Translations under genes and position numbers: made by a program
Shown here: in pieces, positions 17,163-22,326 of the stretch
How the letters are laid out: each line of letters opens with the position of its first letter
Position numbering within the stretch: the stretch's first letter is position 1
The notes under the pieces: generated by a model
What the model saw: only the letters and a program-made list of their open reading frames with translations
Told to the model about the DNA's origin: nothing
Database searches by the model: none
NCBI GenBank assembly: GCA_017545095.1
Contig: JAFYCU010000063.1
Location: 1 to 23,357 of the forward strand
Length of the DNA: 23,357 nt
DNA from: Muribaculaceae bacterium
GTDB taxonomy: Bacteria; Bacteroidota; Bacteroidia; Bacteroidales; Muribaculaceae
Reading direction: 5' to 3'

Positions 17163-17513
17163 ACCATAATTCGCAGTTTGATTAGACGATGTCTAAATAG
17201 CGTCAAAGTTGATTTTTCGATGAGGTGTTGTTCGATGCTGAAATTACCGACAATTAAGCGCGTGGAAGGAGATTGAGACCGGGTGGTGACGTGAAACACC
17301 ATGGCGCAATCGCTTGAAAAATAGAAACCTTGACCAACGAGTTAAGATTTCACGTGACGCTGATTATCGCTTGACGATAAAAGGCTAAATCTTAGGGGAT
17401 TAGTACTTGTTCGAAAATTCCAAATTTTTCGCCATGTTTTTTAGATGAAAATATTGGGCGAACTTTGTAGTGTGAAAACCAGCCTCTGTTGGAGACTGAC
17501 GAAGTGAAAACCA
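17163..17513 (+). promoter_or_regulatory. 351-base non-coding region before dnaA, rich in inverted and direct repeats
   Basis: No convincing gene is present. Visible elements are as follows. A hairpin TTAGAC-gat-GTCTAA lies at 17182-17196, which may serve as the MlaD gene terminator. AGCGTCA (17199-17205) has its inverse TGACGCT at 17355-17361. ACGTGAAA (17289-17296) has its inverse TTTCACGT at 17348-17355. ATCGCTTGA occurs directly repeated at 17309-17317 and 17366-17374. TAAGATTT (17343-17350) has its inverse AAATCTTA at 17387-17394, enclosing a second hairpin TTATCG-cttga-CGATAA (17364-17380). No perfect DnaA box TTATCCACA was found; the - strand TTATCGTCA (17380-17372) matches it at seven of nine bases. 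It may be a dnaA control region or part of an origin; neither is shown. Confidence 0.5.
17437..17467 (+). promoter_or_regulatory. Possible dnaA promoter
   Basis: GAACTTTG at 17460-17467 is one base off TAnnTTTG, and TTTT at 17437-17440 is one base off the -33 TTTG, with a 19-base spacer. It is 46 bases upstream of the dnaA ATG. Both boxes are imperfect, so the call is tentative. Confidence 0.4.
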
Positions 17514-18905
17514 ATGATAGAAACAGCAATTAAACAATGGGACAAGTGCCTTGAGATAATCAAGGACAATCTCTCGACCGAGCAATACAAAGCTTGGTTC
17601 GAGCCCATAGTTGCTGTCGGTTACGATGGGACATCGCTCACACTCAAAGTTCCTTCACCTTATTATATAGAACGCATTGAGGAACAATATGTGCATTTGC
17701 TCAAGAGCGTGATCAGCCATGTGTTTGGCCCAGCCACCAAGTTGTTCTACAAAGCCAATGTGGCTCAGAATGCCGAGGTGAAGGTTGCCGACGCAGGTGA
17801 GAGCGCAATACTCAAGAGCGGTGTACACGCACAATCGGCGGCGAATGCCAATCCGTTTGTGAAGCATGAGGAGTATGACGACATCGACCCCCAGCTCAAC
17901 CTGCGTTACACTTTCGAGAACTACTGCTCCAGCGCCTGCAACCTGCTGCCGCTCACCGTGGCCAAGGCCATTGCCGACAACCCCGAATGCAAAACCTACA
18001 ACCCCCTCTTTGTGTTCGGCTCCACTGGGGTGGGGAAGACCCACTTGATTCAGGCCATTGGCATCCGCATCAAGGAGCGCAACCCCCGCACGCGTGTGCT
18101 GTATGTGACCGCCAAGGTGTTTGAAAACCAATATGTGTCGGCATCACGTAACAACAAAGCACCCGATTTCATCAATTTCTATCAGAGCATCGATGTGCTT
18201 ATCATCGACGACATCCAGGACTTTGCTGGCAAATCACGCACGCAGAACACCTTCTTCCACATATTCAACCATCTGCATCAAAATGGCAAGCAGCTCATCA
18301 TGTCGTGCGACTGCCGTCCGAGCGACCTCGATGGTTTGGAGCCACGTTTGATCTCGCGTTTCAAGTGGGGCATGACGGTGGAGCTGAGCAAGCCCGATTA
18401 TGAGTTGCGTCGCGAGGTGCTGTCGTTAAAGGCGGCACAAGACGGCCTCACACTCAGCGACGAAGTGCTTGACCTCATTGCCACAAGCATAACCGACAGC
18501 ATACGCGATTTGGAAGGTGTGGTGGTGTCGCTGCTGGCGCATGCCACCGTGATGAACAGCGAAATCACAACCGATTTGGCTCGCAGCGTGATTGGCAATG
18601 CCGTTAAGTTGCGTCCCAAACCTGTATGCACCTTCGAGTTCATGGTCGAGACCATAGCCGATTTCTATAACATTGATGTTGACGACATCTACGGCAAGTC
18701 GCGCAAGCGCGAAATCAGCGATGCGCGGCAGGTGCTGATGTATTTTGCCAAAACGTTAGGCAACATGTCGTCGACCAATGTGGGCATGCGTCTGTCGCGC
18801 AACCACGCCACCGTGCTGCACGCCTGTAAGCAAGTGGAGCAACGTGTGTCGATTGAAAAGCAATTCCGGCAAGAGATTGAGCAAATCAGGAGCAAGCTCA
18901 GCTGA
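17514..18905 (+). CDS. dnaA: Chromosomal replication initiator protein DnaA
   Basis: This 463-residue protein has all four DnaA domains: domain I (about 1-80), a short linker domain II (about 81-125), the AAA+ domain III and the DNA-binding domain IV (about 370-463). Walker A GSTGVGKT is at 169-176, Walker B VLIIDDIQ at 228-235, and PRLISRF with the Arg finger region at 277-283. Domain IV has KSRKREISDARQVLMYFAK and the signature SRNHATVLHACK (about 428-439), which differs from the common RDHTTVLHA at the Asp, now Asn430. It starts replication by binding DnaA boxes and opening the origin. It has a repeat-rich leader region upstream and stands alone, without dnaN next to it. Confidence 0.97.
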   Translation: MIETAIKQWDKCLEIIKDNLSTEQYKAWFEPIVAVGYDGTSLTLKVPSPYYIERIEEQYVHLLKSVISHVFGPATKLFYKANVAQNAEVKVADAGESAILKSGVHAQSAANANPFVKHEEYDDIDPQLNLRYTFENYCSSACNLLPLTVAKAIADNPECKTYNPLFVFGSTGVGKTHLIQAIGIRIKERNPRTRVLYVTAKVFENQYVSASRNNKAPDFINFYQSIDVLIIDDIQDFAGKSRTQNTFFHIFNHLHQNGKQLIMSCDCRPSDLDGLEPRLISRFKWGMTVELSKPDYELRREVLSLKAAQDGLTLSDEVLDLIATSITDSIRDLEGVVVSLLAHATVMNSEITTDLARSVIGNAVKLRPKPVCTFEFMVETIADFYNIDVDDIYGKSRKREISDARQVLMYFAKTLGNMSSTNVGMRLSRNHATVLHACKQVEQRVSIEKQFRQEIEQIRSKLS

Positions 18906-19049
18906 TAGAACGAAGCCACCGTAGATTATTGAACAGGTCGGGAAACGAGCGTTTTTCGGTCCTGTTTCGTTTCTGCCGCTCATGGCAACACCGTGTCAAA
19001 GATGGCCTCTTTAATATTCGGTGACATGCCTTACGCAAATGATATTGAT
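18906..19049. other. Non-coding gap between dnaA and the barrel-gene remnant, with an imperfect hairpin
   Basis: AACAGG (18932-18937) and CCTGTT (18961-18966) can pair and enclose a smaller possible pairing AAACG/CGTTT, making a hairpin 27 bases after the dnaA stop. It could act as a terminator for dnaA, but the stem is short and no T-run follows. Nothing else recognisable is seen here. Confidence 0.3.
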
Positions 19050-19569
19050 TTAATCTCCCAGTCGGATGATACTTCGGTCTCCCTCGTGTTTCTTTTGAAC
19101 GCCCATTGGCTTGTGTGAATGGAAATTCCAACTGACACCGAGCCAAAGTATGTGGCTGCGATTCTTGCTTGTGTTGACGAGTACTTAAACAGGATTGTCG
19201 CTCGTGATGTTCCATCTTTGTGTGTTGAACAAGTCGGTCAGCAAAACCGATAGCGACAAGGATTTGTTAAGTAGTTGTTGGCGTATGCCGATGTAGCAGA
19301 AGTGTACCGACTTGGCGGTGAACTAAGGAAACTGTTGCGGCGTAGTCACGAAATATTGGGCTTGGATTGTCATCCCCTTGATAGGGAAAAAGTTCAAAGA
19401 GGCGTTGCCGTTGAATGTCCAGCTCGCTATCGATGCGGTCTTTCTCATACTTGCCGTTGTAGTTGAGCCGCAAGCCCCATCGTCCCGTGTTGTAGCTCAT
19501 GGCAAAATTGCCATTGAAGTGGTTGTAGAAACCATAATTAGCCGTACCGATTAATTGGAATTCAACCAT
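19050..19569 (-). pseudogene. Broken C-terminal remnant of an outer-membrane beta-barrel (TonB-receptor-like) gene
   Basis: Reading the - strand, the first frame (19569 to about 19340) encodes beta-barrel-like sequence with alternating aromatic residues: NYGFYNHFNGNFAMSYNTG, WGLRLNYNGKYEKDRID, LFPYQGDD. The message then continues in another frame with FTAKSVHFCYIGIRQQLLNKSLSLS, LLTDLFNTQRWNITSDNP, SHILWLGVSWNFHSHKP and DRSIIRLGD, ending at TAA 19052-19050. This is the typical C-terminus of the OMP_b-brl_3 barrel family (carbohydrate or peptide receptor-like). Within the second frame there are stops TAG at 19325-19323 and TAA at 19187-19185. So at least one frameshift and two stops are present, and the N-terminal several hundred residues are missing. 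The remnant begins where the upstream GNAT gene ends. Confidence 0.75.
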
Positions 19570-20455
19570 GTTTCCAACGTTTTAACTGCGGAAAATACCG
19601 TCTCATTTGCTCCATATATTGCTCCCGCGTCATTGGCATCGGCATGTGATTGCTCATCTCGTCCACAAACTGGGCACAATGTTCGATCATCTCATCCATC
19701 GTACATTCCTGTAGGAATTTTCCGTCCTTATAGCAAAACTGACAGTAGTCGAAGTTTGTGCTTCCGTCAGCATTTGTTCCACAATCCTCAATCCGTGTCA
19801 GTGGTATGCCGCAGCTTTGGCAAAATTGAGGCAGTTGCCCCTCTTGAAATGCTTTCTCCTTCTTGGGGAATGAGGCTTCGAAGGTTTCAAAAGCCGCCGG
19901 GTTGTCATCGGCCACAAAATACCCCTTGGGTGGACAATAGGTGGCCTCGGTGATACCATTACTCTGAAGCCAGCCGGGGATTAGTTCTTGGGCGAGGAAA
20001 TAAGGCACCTTGGCATCGCGAGGCTCGGCGTGATAGTGGATGTTAAGTTTGCTGGCGATGACAAAGCCCGCGTTACGGTAGAACTCGATGTTGCCCTCCA
20101 TACAGAGGAAACCTATGCCCATCTCGCGTGCCTTCTCCAATGCATATTGTAACAACTTCAGTCCGTAGCCCTTGCGCTTGTGGTCGGGATGGATGCTGAT
20201 GGGGCCGAAAGTCCACGAAGGCTTTCTGCCTCCATCCTCCGTCACGAGCTCAGCCTTTGAGAACATCACATGGCCGATGATTTTACCATCTTCCTCCATA
20301 ACTAAGTCCAACTCGGGAATGAAGTCGGGATTTTTTCTATATTGATGAAGCACGTAATGCTCGGTGCATCCGGGGCGGTAAACGTCCCAGAATGCTTCTC
20401 TGATAAGGTTCTCCACCTCGCGGTAATCTTTGGATTGTTCTAATCTGATAGTCAT
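19562..20455 (-). CDS. GNAT N-acetyltransferase fused to a C-terminal zinc-ribbon domain
   Basis: This 297-residue protein has two parts. Residues 1 to about 145 form a GNAT domain: LEQSKDYREVENLIREAFWD at the start, then WTFGPISIHPDHKRKGYGLKLLQYAL with the acetyl-CoA loop HPDHKRKGYG (89-98), and FYRNAGF (125-131). Residues about 210-265 form a putative zinc ribbon of the PF12674 type, with Cys212, Cys215, Cys238 and Cys241 in QFCQSCGIPL and YCQFCYKDG. A linker of about 60 residues includes EATYCPPKGYF. The substrate is unknown; such enzymes acetylate small molecules or proteins. It is the last of three - strand genes and is separated by 25 bases from the kinase-like gene. Base composition is A/T-richer than the core genes. 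No frame damage is seen. Confidence 0.85.
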   Translation of the reverse strand: MTIRLEQSKDYREVENLIREAFWDVYRPGCTEHYVLHQYRKNPDFIPELDLVMEEDGKIIGHVMFSKAELVTEDGGRKPSWTFGPISIHPDHKRKGYGLKLLQYALEKAREMGIGFLCMEGNIEFYRNAGFVIASKLNIHYHAEPRDAKVPYFLAQELIPGWLQSNGITEATYCPPKGYFVADDNPAAFETFEASFPKKEKAFQEGQLPQFCQSCGIPLTRIEDCGTNADGSTNFDYCQFCYKDGKFLQECTMDEMIEHCAQFVDEMSNHMPMPMTREQYMEQMRRYFPQLKRWKHG

Positions 20456-20480
20456 TGTTTCTTCTTTTGGGGTTTGGCTC

Positions 20481-20999
20481 TTATATAAGGGACTTTATGG
20501 TGGCATTGAAATCCGTATCTATCAAAGTTACTTGCTCTCCGTTTTGGAAAAAACCATTTATATAGTGATGATTGTCGGCCTTAAGTGATTCGGGATTGCA
20601 GTCAGTATCACATCGCCTCGTTTCGATGTCAGAGGCATGTGCCTTTATCTCATCAGCATGGGCATCAATATAAGCGTCGGACATGGCAAGGCAGACAAAC
20701 CGTATTGACTGCAAATAATCCCGACTAAAATCCTTTCGCCAGTCAAAGGGAATGTAGCAACCTTCCACCATCAAGTTTTGCCGGTTCTCGATGGCTGTCT
20801 TTACCATCTCACGAACAACAGGCCAAAGATAATCGGTCAATGCCTCATCATCATTAGGCGTGAGGTCGGTGTTTCCACTCCGAATCAAGCCCATCTTCAA
20901 ATGGTCGATTGAAAGGTAGGGATAATTGTATTCCTCCAGCATCCGTTGTGCAAGAATCGTTTTGCCTGTGTGCGATGCGCCAGTTATCAGTATGATCAT
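20481..20999 (-). CDS. Small P-loop kinase-like ATPase of unknown substrate
   Basis: This 172-residue protein starts with the P-loop MIILITGASHTGKT (Walker A GASHTGKT at residues 7-14). PYLSIDHLKMGLIRSG (Asp32) resembles the substrate or lid region of adenylate-kinase-like enzymes, and LMVEGCYIPFDW (middle) resembles the strand with a Glu-Gly found in small-molecule kinases. The family is annotated only as AAA-type ATPase in related bacteria, and I do not know its substrate. ATG 20999 follows the Vat-like gene's TAA by one base (TAATATG), so the two are co-translated. A TTG at 21008 would overlap and is less likely. Confidence 0.75.
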   Translation of the reverse strand: MIILITGASHTGKTILAQRMLEEYNYPYLSIDHLKMGLIRSGNTDLTPNDDEALTDYLWPVVREMVKTAIENRQNLMVEGCYIPFDWRKDFSRDYLQSIRFVCLAMSDAYIDAHADEIKAHASDIETRRCDTDCNPESLKADNHHYINGFFQNGEQVTLIDTDFNATIKSLI

Positions 21000-21000
21000 A

Positions 21001-21645
21001 TTACTCAATGGTTCTTATCAGTTGCAAGTCCCCACTTGACAAGGCTTCAAAATTAGCCTCTATCTTTTCAATATCCCAGTCCCACCATTTAAGGCGTAAC
21101 AGGTACTCTATCAGTTCATCATCAAAGCGTTTCTTGACAACATGACAAGGATTTCCCACCGCTATGCTGTAAGGTGGAATATTCTTAGCCACCACCGAAT
21201 TTGCCCCAATAATTGCACCGTCCCCGATATGAACACCAGGCATGATGGTCACATTCTGACCAATCCAAACATCATTGCCAATGATTGTGTCTCCTTTCAA
21301 CGGCAGTTCATCTTTAACAGGTGCGATAGCGCTTCCCCAATCACCTCCCATTACATAGAATGGGTAAGTTGAAACTCCGTCCATACGATGATTGGCTCCA
21401 TTCATGACAAACTCAACGCCTTTGGCGATGGCGCAAAACTTGCCGATTATCAGTTTGTCCCCAATAAAGTCGTAGAAGTGAGTGACGTGCTTCTCGAATT
21501 GGTCAGCACCATCCACATCATCGTAATAGGTATAGTCACCGATTATGATATTCGGATTCTTCACCACGTTCTTGATGAAGCAGAGACTTGGAATCTTCGG
21601 ATTAGGAAAAGCCTCGTCGGGATTCGGTCTATTGGTAATCTTCAT
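21001..21645 (-). CDS. Vat-like xenobiotic O-acetyltransferase (left-handed beta-helix)
   Basis: This 214-residue protein belongs to the XAT/CatB-Vat group of hexapeptide acetyltransferases. It has the order of the streptogramin A acetyltransferases: IGDYTYYDD (35-43), FIGDKLIIGKFCAIAKGVEFVMNGANHRMDG (60-90) with the catalytic-type His86, LPLKGDTIIGNDVWIGQNVTIMPGVHIGDGAIIGANSVVAKNIPPYSIAVGNP (114-166), and a C-terminal helical end KWWDWDIEKI. The length matches Vat enzymes (about 210-220). Acetylation of streptogramin A or a related drug is plausible from similarity only. ATG 21645 follows a -7 box at 21670-21677. First gene of a three-gene - strand unit. Confidence 0.85.
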   Translation of the reverse strand: MKITNRPNPDEAFPNPKIPSLCFIKNVVKNPNIIIGDYTYYDDVDGADQFEKHVTHFYDFIGDKLIIGKFCAIAKGVEFVMNGANHRMDGVSTYPFYVMGGDWGSAIAPVKDELPLKGDTIIGNDVWIGQNVTIMPGVHIGDGAIIGANSVVAKNIPPYSIAVGNPCHVVKKRFDDELIEYLLRLKWWDWDIEKIEANFEALSSGDLQLIRTIE

Positions 21646-21669
21646 AACAATAATTCCGTTAACAGCGTG

Positions 21670-21677
21670 CAAAGGTA
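21670..21677 (-). promoter_or_regulatory. Promoter -7 box for the Vat-like gene unit
   Basis: On the - strand TACCTTTG (21677-21670) matches TAnnTTTG, 24 bases upstream of the ATG at 21645. No good -33 TTTG box is seen. A long inverted repeat lies just upstream, at 21693-21744, where an upstream element would be expected. Confidence 0.5.
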
Positions 21678-21692
21678 GGCATAATTTCTCTA

Positions 21693-21744
21693 CCAGCGGT
21701 TTATTCTTGGAGATTTATTGTTCAACAACCGCAACAACCGCTGG
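21693..21744. repeat. Nine-base inverted repeat with internal tandem repeat, upstream of the Vat-like gene
   Basis: CCAGCGGTT (21693-21701) and AACCGCTGG (21736-21744) are perfect inverse copies, 34 bases apart. The right part overlaps a tandem direct repeat CAACAACCG at 21723-21731 and 21732-21740. It lies between the end of the CAT-like remnant (21807) and the Vat promoter. It could be an operator, an RNA hairpin or a terminator. Confidence 0.55.
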
Positions 21745-21806
21745 CAATCGACCCGTGCCTCTGGTTAATGCCCGTGTTAACAGTCGCAAATGGCTCGTTA
21801 ATCCGC

Positions 21807-22090
21807 TCAGATTCGATGCGGAATATTGATCTCGATTTGCAGGGTGTTAAGAAAGCGTGCGGCATGGATGCCATCCATTTGGGTGTGGTGGAACTGGAAC
21901 GAGATTGGAAGCCTTGTCTTGAAAAAGGTTCGGCGGAAATTTTCCCATATAAGAAACGGGTTATTGTAGATTCCGGCGTAGATATTTACCGCCCCGTCTA
22001 TTTCGCACTAGGGCAAAGTCGATGTGCCGATAACCATATAATCGTCACCAACGTTATGCGCTTCGCCTGTTTCACCGACGTGTAGCTCAT
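21807..22090 (-). pseudogene. C-terminal remnant of a chloramphenicol acetyltransferase (CAT)-like gene
   Basis: The - strand frame from about 22090 to TGA 21809-21807 encodes about 94 codons. They include DDYMVIGTSTLP, a TAG stop at 22010-22008, then CEIDGAVNIYAGIYNNPFL, RLPISFQF and HHTQMDGIHAARFLNTLQ. The last stretch (about 21890-21840) matches the CAT active-site motif HHxxxDGxH and the following helix, with the catalytic His at 21890-21888 or the adjacent codon. CATs are about 210-220 residues long, so roughly the N-terminal half is missing. The internal stop and absence of a start mark it as a pseudogene. The + strand ORF at 21768-22085 is only its shadow. It sits next to a live Vat-like gene. 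Confidence 0.7.
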
Positions 22091-22102
22091 CGCCCTGTCT
22101 AA

Positions 22103-22148
22103 CGAAAGCGGCCGCGACGCTCCTCGAGCTGTCGCGGCCGCCATTTCG
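22103..22148. terminator. Very strong GC-rich hairpin, possible bidirectional terminator
   Basis: GCGGCCGCGAC (22108-22118) and GTCGCGGCCGC (22131-22141) are perfect inverse copies around a 12-base loop that can itself pair (GCTC/GAGC). Flanking CGAAA (22103-22107) and TTTCG (22144-22148) extend the stem past a two-base bulge, for about 16 pairs. It lies between the end of the Big_2 gene and the CAT-like remnant. Terminator is my reading; a structured RNA or a repeat element is the alternative. Confidence 0.5.
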
Positions 22149-22159
22149 CAGCATCCTTG

Positions 22160-22322
22160 CTAACTTACTTTTTTTCTTGCATCTCGCATTTAGCCATCTC
22201 GGTCCTCACTGCCGTAAGTCCCTCCTAAGGAGGGGTTTGTTGAGGCTCTACGGTGTTTGTTGAGGCCGAGAGCTTTGTTGAGGCCAAGAGCTTGGTTCTC
22301 GGTTCTTGGTTCTCGGTTCTCG
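22160..22322. repeat. Intergenic repeat cluster after the Big_2/dockerin gene
   Basis: On the + strand it holds a TTGCATCTCGCAT segment (the inverse of the GATGCRA units seen after dnaN and rlmB), the inverted repeat CCCTCCT-a-AGGAGGG (22219-22234 region), three copies of TTTGTTGAGGC (22236-22246, 22256-22266, 22274-22284), and a tandem CTTGGTTCTCGGTTCTTGG block (22291-22322). Read along the gene, these follow its stop codon by a few bases. No gene is seen. Confidence 0.6.
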
Positions 22323-22326
22323 AAAA

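Noticed and set aside
18898..19215. 105-residue - strand ORF after dnaA
   Set aside because: It is in a different frame from the recognisable barrel remnant in the same place and has no family signal.
21768..22085. 105-residue + strand ORF
   Set aside because: The opposite strand carries the CAT-like remnant with its active-site motif, so the + frame is a shadow.
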